Assembly (NCBI GenBank): GCA_037577475.1
Contig: CM075193.1
Location: 5,424,685-5,488,684 of the forward strand
Direction: 5' to 3'
From: Chaunax sp. Z400
Lineage: Eukaryota; Chordata; Actinopteri; Lophiiformes; Chaunacidae
DNA: 64,000 nt
Shown here in pieces: positions 13,019-25,217 of the stretch (its first letter is position 1; each line of letters starts with the position of its first letter). Position numbers and translations under genes: made by a program. Below the pieces are notes generated by a model, which was not told where the DNA came from, did not search any database, and worked only from the letters and a program-made list of their open reading frames with translations.

Positions 13019-13289
13019 GATTTTCCTGAATGTTGTGCACCTGTTGTCAAATTGGGTGAAGATGTTTTTTTTTTTCTTTTGCATGTGTTTTATTAAGTTG
13101 CCGTGCATTGCATATCTCACCAAGGAACAAATGAAGAATTAAAAGATACATCTGGAATGAGAAAAAGCTGAAACACCCTCCTCTGTTGTCCCAATTCCTA
13201 CATCTCTGACAGCACTTGAACTAAGCATCAGTTATTTTTTGACCATACCTCAGTCTGATTTAAAACAAAGCACCACAATGAGCTGTAAA

Positions 13290-13710
13290 GTTCGCTGTTA
13301 GGTAAAAAGCGGCCACAATCCCTATTATATGGTTTATAATTATAGAGCCCTCAGCTGTTTCAACCTATTTCCTGAGCATCCTTTAATCAGGACATAACCG
13401 CCATTCCATTTGTTCATCCATTGGGTGATGCAATCCCTGAAGCCAAAGCTCTCTATTCATTACATTGCTTTAATGTGCCTGAAAGCAGTTGTGCAAATAA
13501 ACAAGCTGTTACAGTGAAAGGAGGAATCCCTGAGTCTGTGCATTAACCCAGGAGGGCCTACAATTCCAACTTGTGCCTTTTATCTTATTAATCCCACGCA
13601 ACGTCATTTTGCGGGTCCCAGAAAAGGACTTATAAATTGTGTCTAATAGGCTTCAAATCAAGCACTAATTAAAACTGCATTAACCTTAATGAATCTGAAA
13701 AACTGAGACC
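13290..13710. promoter_or_regulatory. Candidate conserved non-coding (enhancer-like) block
   Basis: About 400 bp of mixed-complexity sequence without repeats, rich in homeodomain-type cores: AATCAAGCACTAATTAAAAC, TTATTAATCCC, and TGCAAATAAACAAG (octamer/forkhead-like). It has no coding potential. The composition matches developmental enhancers in vertebrate gene deserts, but conservation was not tested. Confidence 0.3.
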
Positions 13711-13810
13711 TCAATTTATTGAAGTTGTGTTTATACAAGAGCTGGTTTCAATAATACATGACGCAACCGGCTGTTTGAGATGAGCCCGTCTTCCTAATGC
13801 GAACCTCCTG

Positions 13811-13821
13811 TGAGTGTGTGT

Positions 13822-13853
<32 letters not shown>

Positions 13854-13875
13854 CTGTGTGTGTGTGTGTGTGTGC
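13811..13875. repeat. (GT)n microsatellite
   Basis: GT repeat with two GTCT interruptions. It sits between two enhancer-like blocks. Confidence 0.95.
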
Positions 13876-13899
13876 ATCAGTGTGGTGTGTTTTGGCCCT

Positions 13900-14240
13900 C
13901 ATCGTCATTACAGGCCTTGTTAGAGGTTAACTTTAGCAACATTCAGACATCTTTAGCGCCACGAAAGGAGACGGAACTGCATGGTGCTAATCAGCGTCAC
14001 AGGTGTTCATAATTGTCTGTCTAATTGCTTCATTATTAACGAGGATGCCTGAGTCCCGTCTGCGCTTCCAACACATCTGGATTTTGGGAAGCCCTCTGCA
14101 GCTCAAATGAGGAGCCTCTCCTGAGTTTTAACATGTATCTGCTTGCCGCCATGATTTCCCATGAGCGCGTCATTTATTTTGTACGTTAAATCTGACTCCT
14201 ACGCCTTTAATGGAAATTCCCATGGCTGGTGGGGGGCGGG
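13900..14240. promoter_or_regulatory. Candidate conserved non-coding block
   Basis: Repeat-free and mixed in composition, with GTCTAATTGCTTCATTATTA, CACATCTGG (E-box-like) and TTTAATGGAAATTCCC. It ends at a GC-rich GGTGGGGGGCGGGGAG. Regulatory character is inferred only from composition. Confidence 0.28.
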
Positions 14241-16985
14241 GAGCACATACAGCAGTGTGTTGATGGGGAAAACCCGTGTTCTTCCATGAATGAATACGAA
14301 CAAACATAAACTAAATCAAACATGAAAATGATGTCAGTGTAGTTTTGTGCTCTAATGTAGCACAGAGAGGTTCTGAGTGTTTGTGTGAGTTATCCCAGTC
14401 ACTTGTATGATAAGAGGACCCTTGAGATTTTCCTCACGAGACCTGCTGTCCTAATGAATCAAACCTCTCCAATGTGGGAAGGACCTGAGGGGGGAAAACT
14501 GTGACTCTTTATTACTGAGGCTTCAGCAAACCTGCCAAACTAACCACAGATCCCTCTTCGCTCTTGTTTTGTCATAGAAATTACAAAATGACACAACAAA
14601 AATCTGCACCGGCTGACCTTTAAAACCTTTAAAATGACTTAATATTTGTCTGTCTGGTTGCAATATGTCTCCCCGTGAGGAAACGGGCAGTATAAGAGGC
14701 TGAGGTCACCAGCGTTAATGAGACATTTAACATGCAATTTGCAGGAAGTGCCTGAAGATCTCCCCTCTCTCACAGAGAAAGTCCACGACGCCCGTGTGAA
14801 ACAGTGCAAGAGAGGGGACCGGGGATCGACCTCAAACCACCAGCCACCTCTGCCCACCCACACGGGCTGTTATGTATCCATGCTCGCGTCAAGCCCAGGC
14901 CTGTGCACGCTAATTAACTCCCAGCCATATGGATATCTACTGTGGCTTCTGGCAGATATTTGTCCAACCCCTCGCTCAATTTGGTACGCAGGGGATTTGG
15001 TGTCACCTTTGGGGAGTTTTGGAGAATTCTGTCAGATTTTGTTCATCCGTCTTCATCAGGCAGATTGGTGTTTTCCCCGGAGATCAAATTATGACCCAAT
15101 GTAGCTGTTATTTATACACGAAAGTGATCTCAGTTGTCTGCAGTGCTTGCACTCACTCACAGGAGTCGCCACCATTGTTCACCTGTGAAACATCTGCTTA
15201 TACATATATATTTATATAACATTTGGAGGCTCAGTTCCTCCCTGCCTTCCTCTCAGATCTGGATGGGCATGTCTTGACTTGATCCTCCCAGACAACAGAG
15301 CGGCTGTGACTTCAGTCAGGCATGCTGAAGTCCTCTGAGGGCCTGCTGCTGCTTCTTGTAATGTCAATACTCTCAGCACAACATGCTAGTCTTGATTTGT
15401 ATCACACCTACACCTCTCACTAATGCACATACACACACACACACGAATCAAGCTACTATGATGCAATTAGATAAGACATAATGGACAACAATGAGCATCT
15501 TATCAGTTGTCTATCAGCCTCCTGTAATAACTCTCAAATAAGTTTGCCTTTACAAGCTGTGCCCTCTCCCTAAGTACAGGGACAACTCTACTACATTTCC
15601 ACCATTGTCTGCCCAAATATTGACTTAACAATATGACTCAATAACACAAGTGGTGAAATATTTCATGTTCTTTTGCGGCTTATGTGCAATAGACTTGGCA
15701 GCAACACAATAGCTACGGGAAGTGATTTATTTTCTTAAAGTAATTAAATGCCTACTTGATCATTTTTTTCTTGGAAAATGTGAGAATGTGGCTAGCAAAT
15801 TAAAAGAGCACTCCATGACTAAACCTATCCCTAGGATTGGTGGAAACATCACAAGCTAAAAAAACCAAGCCAAACCATCTTAATCTACGCAGCTACATTT
15901 GGGAGTTTCTGAGGAAACAATTCAGAAACATGCATTCTATTTCTGTTTGTGCCTGATTATTTATTTCAATTTATGCAACCCCACTTACTCCCACTGTTTA
16001 ATTAATGATGCTTATTATCAACTGTGTTTAAGAGGTAATGGACAATGCTGAATTTTGAGTGTTTACAGTGCTGGAGAAAAATCCTGCCTCACTCCTTTGT
16101 AATGGACTGCCAGCAAACAAGAGATTAACAGTGTTTGTCACTCTCCTGCAGCTGTGTTATAAGGCAAAGCAAAAATGTGGGGGGGGCATTAAGCACATAA
16201 CTCTGAAATGGTGACTTGAAATAGCTACCATGGTCAGAAGAACTGGCATGCCCCTCCATCAGCTAATCCATACCATAATTCCTGATCTAATTAGAGGAAG
16301 GCTCAGTGCTAGGTCTGCCATAAAAGAGGAGAGAACACAGACAGAGCGTGTGCCCAGGGAAAGAAGGGAATAAGAAATCAGTGAAATGGAGAGAGAGAGA
16401 AGAAAAGGAGGAAAAACAACAGCTGACAGTAAAGTGTAGTAAACAGGTAAACAACACTGATTTAAACCACCATGTAATAACCTTATCCACCTACTCACAA
16501 TCAGTACAACAGTATCTATATTTTTACAGTAAATGTTTCACCTGCTTATGAGATTATGAGAGCAAGACATGGAGTCATGGAAGAAACTGAAAAACAAATT
16601 GAATTGTAATTTTTTTGTGCAGAAATTACTCATTTGTAAACTTGAATTAGTAGCCTGTGGAGTTTTTGATGAAATCAGTACGATGGAGCAATGTCTGTAA
16701 GAGTGTGTCTGTTTTGTTTGCATCATGCATGTGTAAGAGGAAGCTTTTTGCTGCGTTACACTGAATGTAAACCAATTTCTTTGTTTGATTACAAGAACAC
16801 TCCACAGTGCAAAGCTCCACTAAGACAACTCAGTTTCCCCATTATGTCATTGCACCTAAAAGCAATGGTCCCATAATATTTTGACCCTCATAAATGTGGT
16901 TGTTTTTTTTCACTTTTTCACTTCTCTTTTTTGTTCTTTGTTGTTTCTGTACATATTTGTCGTGCCTTCCTTGAATTGCCCTCAA
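14240..16985. other. Gene-free stretch, possible regulatory DNA
   Basis: No gene is supported. The open frames at about 14.7-15.2 kb overlap in different frames and match nothing. The block 14690-15120 has higher GC and complexity than its surroundings and could be conserved non-coding DNA. An (AC)n tract lies at about 15430-15444. Confidence 0.35.
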
Positions 16986-16989
16986 CCAT

Positions 16990-17135
16990 TTCCGGAGGTA
17001 TGGCTCTGTTTCGTACGTCTCGTCCGTATCCGTAAGCCCTTCGAAGACGCACCCGCTTACATACGGAATGAACGCAGAAGACGAACAGAAGGCTTCGTCC
17101 GTCTTAAACGGAGGCCTTTAGTTCCAAGTCTGTAG
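16990..17135. repeat. CpG-rich island-like segment with an inverted repeat
   Basis: Unusually many CG dinucleotides for this neighbourhood. CCGTATCCGTAAGC (17024-17037) pairs with GCTTACATACGG (17055-17066), apart from a short internal bulge, around a 17-nt loop. It is probably a transposable element fragment. No family is assigned. Confidence 0.4.
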
Positions 17136-17199
17136 CGTTATGATTTATCTCACAGTAGTGACTTTTTTTGTGTGAGTCCTATAAATTTTAACATTCTGG

Positions 17200-17455
17200 A
17201 TCACCAGATAGGGATGTCATTGTGTACTTTTTATCCACGTATTTTAGGCATTATCCATAGAGTTAGAAGTAAATGTCTTGTAACTGCTAGTTCCCCGCAA
17301 GGATATCCTAAGGATCCTTTCAAAATTCTGGATCCAGATGATGATCCGGGTCACCCTCAAAACCTGATGCATTGTTCCTTCGACCATATCTACCTCTCTA
17401 AATAATTTCGAGAAAATCCATTCACAAAGGTTTTTGAGTAATCCTGCACATCCTC
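17200..17455. repeat. Interspersed repeat family A, diverged partial copy
   Basis: GGATCCAGATGATGATCCGG (17330-17349) resembles GATGATGATCTGGATCAGGA in the fuller copy at 38985-39310, and the end reads TTTTTGAGTAATCCTGC like the start of other copies. It is strongly diverged. Confidence 0.5.
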
Positions 17456-17769
17456 AATCTTTTGTTTGTGATGCCGTCATGGAACCTTTCATCTTGACAA
17501 GATGAAGTCATTTAAACATCCCTGTCTAGGTTAGCTTCAAAGAGTCTGTTTGAGGTCTCAGACTGGACACTTGCTGCAGGGAAACACTGTTGGAAACACT
17601 GATGCAACACCAGAAATGGCTGAGCTCTTTCCAGATGGAGGGGCTGAAGTCACCTCATGTGTGCACCAGGTCAGATATGCAGCTTAAATTCTAATTTCCC
17701 AACATTTGAAGACCTTTCAAAACTAAACTGCATTATATCAAGTTGGTTACTAAGGTACCTCCCCTGGGT

Positions 17770-17890
17770 AAATTGACTAATCTCAATTTCACCACTTTCA
17801 TTCCAGCCAAGTCAACAAACATGCTAACATTTCGGCCTGGTGGGCTTCATCAGAGCATCGGAATAAAAGTGGTGAAATTGAGATTAGTCC
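17770..17890. repeat. Near-palindromic element
   Basis: GACTAATCTCAATTTCACCA and the next 10 bases (from about 17775) are repeated in inverted form at about 17858-17888, with one or two mismatches over 30 bp. The loop contains GGCCTGGTGGGCTTCATCAG, part of a motif common in teleost repeats. It could be a fold-back element or the inverted ends of a larger retroelement. Confidence 0.7.
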
Positions 17891-19430
17891 ATTTATATAG
17901 TTTTTTTGCGGGCTACTTTTTTACCTTTGGGTATTTTGATTGGAACGAGATGATTTTGGTTTAGCACCATAAGCATAAAGACTGGGAAGACCTCACCAAG
18001 ACCTCCCCTGGGTTCTCAGGTGAAGTAATAAAATCACTCTGCTGCCTCTCCAGATACAGTTGAGCACCAATAAGTAGGATGAGGATTATGCAGTTAAATG
18101 ACCAGAGGCTGCATGTGTATCTTCAGCCTTGATAACTGCACTATTGCATACCACAAAGTCCTGCATTGTCGGAGATGTAGTCTATACTCTGAATTACATT
18201 CATGGGGATGTAAGTAAACTCCCTTGTGATGTTTCTCTGTGGGTTAAGAAATGAAATACACTGATCCACCAGTAAGATAGATGTGCTTACCAAGGTCAAT
18301 GAGGCTCCCCAGCGTAATTACATGACTACCAAACACAAAGGGCATTGTTATTGGACAAGTATAATGCTGCACATTACCAGAGCAACACAGCTGTTTCTAT
18401 CAGCCAACACTAGCTTGGGAAGACACAGGGCGGGCATCAATTTAGCCTACTTATCTACAGTCTTTAATTACTTGGTTTATTTGATAAACAGTACAAGGAG
18501 AATCATTAAATGATTCTGCAAGATCCAAAGGGGATTAATTTCTTACTCCTTGGAAAAAAAACAAATCACTGGTAGAATCCCTTATTTCACTCTTTAATCG
18601 CGCATTAATTAGAAGTAATAGGGGCACCAGTTACACTTGGCATTTGGTGAGATTGCAGGAGAAAAAAAGGGGCTGCATTAGCCTCTCCAGAGGAGGAGGC
18701 GAGCACATCAGGCTAAGACAAAGACGACACAATCAGACTGAACAGCAGGAAGTACGAGTTGAGACAATGGGGATTTGAGCTTCTAAAGCCCCATTTCAAC
18801 ACAAAGCACATCTTTCCTTAGGCAAACCTAGACTGGACACTTTACACATACCTGCTATCCTTCAGTGGGTAATAAAGCTATTATTTTACCATTAATTCAA
18901 TCAATAAAAATATTTTTTTGTAAAACCCCTCTTAAATAGGATACAGAGAATAAACACCAAGTCTAGTGATTCACATACTATATGTCAGAAATAAATAAAT
19001 TGCCAAAGGAGGCTAAGAGTTCAGTGGATAAAGACACAGGTATAGACAACAAACAGCATTATAATAATCTGTTCAATTAAAGCCATTAAAACTAATTAGA
19101 ACTTATCAGATATGCAGCACCAGGACAAAGGTCACTGATGTGCCAAACAGCGGCACATGAACGCTTGACTGCCTGAAACAGAAAGAAAACTGGACAGTTT
19201 TATTGGTAGCGTGAGCGTGTGGGGGACGTGTGGAGGGGAGAGGTAATGATGGGAGGCTAGAACTCTGGGAGATTTAGGTGTTTAAGTATAGCAATCCAGG
19301 GGAAAAAAAGATTGAATGCATGCAGAAAATTACATAGTATTTTATGGAAATGATTTTTTTTAAAACCCACTGAAAACATTCATGTCAATCTAGACAACAA
19401 ATGAGTGTGTGTGTGTGTGTCTGAACACAA
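17890..19430. other. Gene-free stretch
   Basis: No gene or clear repeat. The part 18560-18800 contains CGCGCATTAATTAGAAG and mixed composition and could be regulatory. A short (GT)n lies at about 19404-19420. Confidence 0.35.
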
Positions 19431-19439
19431 TGTACACAT

Positions 19440-19890
19440 CCCCACTTCTCGCATGACTATCATGGCTCAGCCTAATATATGTGGGCGGACAGAAGAACAG
19501 CAAAAACAACGGTGGACTATCGGGTTTTGTTTGTGGTGCAGACTCTGCTGCACTTTGCATCCAGACCAGTTTATTTTACTATTTATTTCAAGCATGCATT
19601 TACATAATCACTTTGTTTGTTAGCTCACTGTGCTGTGTAAGAAAGCGATTGTGCGCAGGCGCGTGATGTTATGTTATTCTGTCGAGTTGATTTTGAAAAG
19701 TTACACCGCCATCTACTGGCCTGGCATGCAAACTACAGCGTTTCAACCATTTTAGCAGAGAAACGAGAATTGTTTCCAAAACATTGTCGTATGACTGCAG
19801 AACTTTTTCAAAACGCAAAGGAAAAACTTCCTCGTTGTTTACAAAGCGGTGCTCGAGGCATATGTTAAATGTCACACTAGACTCCGACAC
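19440..19890 (-). mobile_element. Non-autonomous element, family E, copy 1
   Basis: The reverse complement of this stretch aligns with 25873-26345: both contain GGTGTAACTTTTCAAA followed by TCAACnCnACAGAATA, and later GCAGAGTCTGC(A/C)(C/G)CACAAACAAAA. The remnants encode the same cysteine-rich segment CLxCRLCC in one frame, but neither has a usable long frame. A DNA-transposon derivative is the likeliest class. The two copies lie in opposite orientation 6 kb apart. Confidence 0.7.
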
Positions 19891-20261
19891 TGCAGTGTTA
19901 TACATCATTCCTCTTTTGCTTGCAGAATGGCAGCGTTATGCCGCCGTTGGTTTGGTCAGTGTAAATAAACAGAGGCAGCGTGGAGAAGTGTCTTTATTGC
20001 AGTATTACTGCACCATCTTGGTAACAGCAGGCTCAGGTAGGAGGAAGACAGAGTGAACTTACACAGTAAACCTTTTCTTTTCTTTCATTTTTATCATGTT
20101 TACTTATTTTCATCTACTGTTGGAACCACAGCTATGATTTTACTGACAAGTCCCACACTTTTATTTCTTTTGTGTCTACTGGACCAAAACACAACGTATG
20201 TAACATAAATATGTAGAGGGTCTCACAAAGTGCACTCAATGCGAATGTGCACGGAAAACAG

Positions 20262-20575
20262 ACAACCAAACAACCATTCACACTCATATTCACGCCTATG
20301 GTCAATTTAGAGTCACCAGTTCACCTGTATTGCATGTTGTTGGTGGAAGGAGGAAGCCGGAATACCCAGAGGGAACCAACGGCTGTGGCTCAGTGGTAAA
20401 GCGGTCGTCCACTTATCAGAAGGTCGGTGGTTCGATCCTCAAATTTAACCATTTACCATTTAACGTAGGCATGAGGAGAACATGCAAAGAAAAACCCCAG
20501 GTCCCAAGGTGGATTTGAACCCAGGACCTTCTTGCTGTGAGGCAGCAGTGCTACCCGATGTCCCATAAGGTCATT
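20262..20575 (-). repeat. tRNA-derived SINE, interrupted by a second SINE
   Basis: On the minus strand it begins near 20575 with a tRNA-like head: AGCACTGCTGCCTCACAGCA, AGAAGGTCCTGG and a B-box GGTTCAAATCC. It continues through GCATGTTCTCCTCAT, a GGCTTCCTCC segment, and ends in TGACCATAGGCGTGAATATG and GTGTGAATGG. This ordering is typical of a widespread teleost SINE. A plus-strand SINE head interrupts it at about 20377-20468. Confidence 0.75.
20381..20445 (+). repeat. Truncated tRNA-derived SINE head, nested
   Basis: A-box TGGCTCAGTGGTAAAG (20386-20401) and B-box GGTTCGATCC (20429-20438) at tRNA-like spacing. The head closely matches that of the SINE at 56404-56641. It ends soon after the B-box. 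It is not a functional tRNA gene, because the arms and acceptor stem do not close. Confidence 0.75.
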
Positions 20576-20579
20576 ATGT

Positions 20580-22080
20580 TAAAATAATGTCGATTATTAC
20601 CTACCAGATTATCATAACCAAGGAGTTACACATGCCCCCCTAAAATAAAATGACTCGATCCTGTAGGTTAACATTTGGCATCCCTTAGCAGTGCGGTTGT
20701 GCAGGACATGCTAACTCACATGCTTTCTATCACATGCTGTGAAGAAATGTTTAAAGAACACTGAACATTCCAGCTTACAGCACTTGAGCCAAACTCCGAC
20801 TAAAATCATTGTCAAGATTTTTTTGGGTTAACCTTTTATCTGAAATAAGGGCCGTATCGAACACAATGAACAAAATGGCCTGTAAAATGGGTTTTGAAAC
20901 CATTATGCTCTCAGTCTGTTTTCTTAGCTTGAATAAAGAGGTAGCTTCTCAAGCAATCTCGGCCTTGTTTGTTTAAGGTAATTACTACTTGTCTTCCCAT
21001 CCTGCCGGCCCAGATGATGCATGAAAATTACCATTCCCCTACTTCAATCAAAGCTGGAAAAAGAAAAGGGAGAAAGGGGGAAACAGAGGGGAGCAGATGG
21101 GAGGGGGAGGCGGTGAGAGAGGAATTCTGTGAGACACACAGAGCTCCCTCCCTGCATGACAAGAAAGGGCACTGTCTCTGATTAATTAGCTGGAGTTGGT
21201 AATCAGTTTAATAAGACTGAAGTTGATGGTGAGAGGTCCCTTTTGGCAGAGCCACGCTAAGCTTAGCACTCTGTTCAGGGCCGCCGCTTTCTTACATCGA
21301 GTAAACACGCAGTGTCTATTTACATAAACAGTTGTTTCTTTTTTGTGGGGCTATTTTGCCTTCCAAACCACCTGAAAGCCCAACACCACCCCTTAAGTCA
21401 CTTCCTACAACAGTAGTGGGAATTGCAGACACATTCATGAATTTTTCAACATATGAGAACTAATTAAATTGAGGCCTTTTTGAAATGAATAAAGTGTGAG
21501 GTACTCAGTGGCCCGACGCACACAAAGAGGGTATAATTCACCGATTTAATTCTGGCTCGATAGTATTCAGGTTTTTACTATGGTGAACTATACAGATGGC
21601 TTCTTGGGTCCTTTTCATCCTTTTCTCTCTTAATGGCAAATCTTATTAAGGCAGTTATCACTGTATGGAGAGCAAGACGGGAACGATGAGTCACAAAGAC
21701 AAGTGCAGGTGAGAATTTAGAATTCGACTTTGTTTGGATGATTATTGTTGCAACCAGTGGCTTAAATGGTTCAGTACACACCTGCACTGATCACCTTCAC
21801 TCCTAATCTCTGTTCACACTGCTCGCTTTACTCCTTATTGGGTGCAGCCACCTCCTGGTGAGTCCAGGTACCCTGAGCACCTAAACGATGTGCGGTTGAG
21901 GCAGTTGGATTAAATGTCTCTGTGCAACCCCTTATTCAACCGCTGTTGTATATAAGGTTTTTAGGTAAAATATGCTGTTTGCAATAAGCAAATCACACAA
22001 GAATATTTTTAAATAGCTCAATACAACATGTTTATATGGAATAGTCCCATATCAGAGCAACTTCAGTGGTAGACTGAGAC
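20580..22080. other. Gene-free stretch
   Basis: No gene or repeat family is recognised. The parts 20960-21300 and 21430-21700 have mixed composition and AATTA/TTAAT cores and may be regulatory DNA, unproven. Confidence 0.35.
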
Positions 22081-22084
22081 CACC

Positions 22085-22570
22085 GAGGAGCACCACGGAA
22101 CGCCACAGGAAGTCTTCTACCAGTGGCCATCAAACTGTATAACTCCTCCCACTTCTGCAGGAAGGAAAACACTCATTACAATAATACCAACAATATGTGC
22201 AACAATACTGTCATTATTAATATGAACAGAATTACGTTAAATTTATGTACATTAGCATGTTTAATATTATGTATACTACTACTTTCATTATGAGGTGCAA
22301 TATTACTCTTTATTACTATTCCAAATCACTGCTTTGCTATTTCCATTTTAGTTTATTCTTTAGTTTACACTCTCACTTAACTTATCTTATTTTTTTCTGT
22401 TGTTATTCTTTCAGGCACTGGTTCTTGCATTTACTCCTGATACACTTCATAGTTTTATTTTCACTCATATTTAATGCTGTTTTTTTAAATCCTGTATTGT
22501 ATTGTTACTGTAAATTTGGAGCAATCTCTGGCACAAGAATTTCCTTCGGGATTAATAGTTAAGTTAAATC
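22085..22570 (+). repeat. Non-LTR retrotransposon 3' end (degenerate)
   Basis: CGCCACAGGAAGTCTTCTAC and CAGTGGCCATCAAACTGTAT followed by AACTCCTCCC is the familiar end of the coding region of teleost LINEs, encoding a remnant of V-A-I-K-L-Y-N-S. About 400 bp later is the tail AATTTCCTTCGGGATTAATA. No intact frame remains. Confidence 0.6.
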
Positions 22571-23640
22571 TTATCATATAACTCCTTAATCATGAAAACC
22601 TATATCTGAATCACATTGGCATCATTATTAGAGAGATAGTTATTCAAGGAATGTGATATTTCACTAATGGTAGTTTTCCTCAGGATCTACTGTTGCTCCA
22701 AAATATGATCAAAAATCCCTCAGGTAGTTTATGTGTTAAAAAAAAAATGTTAAAGTGAAACCAAATTCCTGACTCTGTCCCTTTTGTTCCGATCCTCTCC
22801 TCTTCTTCCTGGTCATATGCTCAACCATCCTTCTAAGTATAGCAGTTTTTGTTTACTCCTGCTAACAGACAAACTGACAAACTGAAGAAAACATGTCGTC
22901 ATTGGCTGACGAAAAAAAAAGTAATTTCATAAAGACAGCTGGGAAAAGCAGTTTCTAGCTAATGTTACTCAAACAGGAGCAAAGAGTGTTTTTGTTGGGG
23001 ACTGTCATCATCTGTGGACTAATTTATTATATATATTATTATATATATCATTATTATATCATTATTTTGTGACTCATTGACGTGTTTTTGCCTATAAGAC
23101 AGCAAAGAAGCTCTATGACACAAAGGAAGAAGATATATCAGGCTGTAGCCAAACACACGATATATGGTAGGATCAATTTATTGTTGATTTGACACTTTTT
23201 AATAGGATTAGTTAAAATTGGTTAAATATTGAATAAGAGCATATTTCTAATGAAAGTTTTTGTGGAATTTAAGTAGAAAATCAAAGGTTTTAGTAGTTGA
23301 GATGAATGTGATATTTGTAGTTCTTCAGACAATACATAAAATAAAACAGATAAATTAAAAAAATAATTAAAATATAATAAAATAAATGCATTAAAAAAAT
23401 GATTTCAGCTACTGACATATTTATTATGTTGCAACTCTTTCTCATTACCACTGATATAATTAAGACTGCTTTCGTGCCTTTGCCCATTTTAATATTGAAG
23501 ATAAATTAATCATGAAGTGTCTCACATGACAAAACCGCTATTAAAGTATAATTCCACATGCTACATTGTCCACTATGTTACACTTAAACGTAATAAGTCA
23601 TGACTTGGAATTAGAGAAGAAGTTGTTGCTGTTGAGCAGT
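22570..23640. other. AT-rich gene-free stretch
   Basis: Low-complexity AT-rich DNA with short TATATTATT runs (about 23030-23060) and A-rich runs (about 23355-23400). Nothing else is recognised. Confidence 0.45.
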
Positions 23641-24060
23641 TTCTATCTTCAGTAAACTCTAAGGACCGAGATAAGAGAGCCCCACATCTTCCCATGGCGT
23701 TAATGATCATCCGCCGTTACAACACAAAGACAGTCGAGTCGCAGATAGAGCAACGAAATAATTTAAGCGCTGCAAAGTGCTCTATTGTCATTCAAATGAT
23801 AAATGAGGCTTGGCAGAGGTTTTAGAGTTACTTTTACAAAGCGTGGCTATTGTTTGTCTCGAGACAAGGTTTTAAGGAGTCAGAAAGGAGGGAATTACTT
23901 GTGAGAGTTCTGAGTTTCTTGGGGTTTGGAAACAAATTGGTTCTCTGCTCATCGGGCCTGCTGTCAGGCAACCCTCTCACATGGCAATATTAGTGCTTAC
24001 AAAGGAGAGCACCGCTCAGACAACACTGTGAATAAAGATTCAGAGTCAGCCTGGAGGCCG
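23640..24060. promoter_or_regulatory. Candidate conserved non-coding block
   Basis: Repeat-free and of higher complexity than its flanks, with GGCGTTAATGATCATCCGCC, TGTCATTCAAATGATAAATG and GACAAGGTTTTAAGG. It has no coding potential. The enhancer-like reading is inference. Confidence 0.27.
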
Positions 24061-25217
24061 AGGTCAGTGTTGGACATAAGATGATGTAAAATGATGTTCA
24101 GCTGAAAATGTGTTCATAATAAAAGAAAAATAAATCACTTTCCTCACCAGTATGTAATGTTACAAAGGGTTGAGTAGCGTTCGCTGTTGAACTGATAGAA
24201 CCAGTGAGGCACCTGGACAGTAAAGAAAGCCCAGTTATCTCCAGCAACATGCCGAACTAGCTAATCAATTTCATGATGATGTCATAATGTTGTTTAAGGG
24301 TTTAACTCTCACTGATCAAGTGCTGAGCTGGCTGCAGACATGCTAATGTTAGCTGTAGCTACTGCAGGGGACTTAGCTTTCAGGCTAGCAAACACGGTAC
24401 TCCTTAGCTTTTAGATCTAGTGCGTGACAAGGTATGGTCCTGGCCTGCTTTGTTTTTCACATGGCAGATATTGCAGTGACTGTTTAGGCTACTGAACTGC
24501 TGAGAATGTAACTACTAAATACAAAGCGTCAAAAGCGGAGTAAACGATGTATCGGCGATGGTCTGTGAGGCCATTAGCTCAGCTCTTCCTCAGTTGACTG
24601 AGGAGCAGCCTATATGAGAAAATAACAAGGATGGTGCCCCCCCCCCACTATTAACCCAGTTGTGGGCTGGTTAAAGCTACGATCCAGGAGAGAACCAGCT
24701 CAGCAGAAAAGTAAATGAAGAAGTAACCAGCTGTGAAAAATACAGTATACATGCAGAATGATAACAGCCAGAGACAGGTCTGAAAAACATGTGTCTCAGT
24801 CTTTTTGGACTATTTAACTGCCTCTACTGTCTTGTTGCAGTGTAACTACAGTATTAGTATTAATTGATCAATAACAAGTCTGGAGCAGGTTCTTCCTCCT
24901 TCTAATCAGGCCTGTGTTTGTAATTATCTGCTCTACAGTAGAGTGTTCCTCATAGAAATAAATGAGCAGAGGTCAGACTGACAGGTCTTTCCTGGGACAA
25001 ATCAGGGTAATGTTATTTACACCATGAAATTAAAGTGCTGAGTGTAAATCCCCCCCGGCTGCTCTTCATCACGCTGTCTCCATTCTAAAGATACAATGGC
25101 ATTTCAGTTACATGTGTGTGGAGGTAAAAACCTGGCCAGTGTAAGTTAAACAACAAAGGTGTGTTTAGACACTATAGCACACTTATATTAACACATTTAT
25201 TAATAAAGGCTAAGGTT

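Noticed and set aside
13711..14012. Histidine/threonine and cysteine/valine repeat proteins
   Set aside because: Pure translation of the (GT)n microsatellite.
20381..20445. Possible tRNA gene
   Set aside because: Has tRNA-like A and B boxes but no closing acceptor stem or complete cloverleaf; it is a SINE head.
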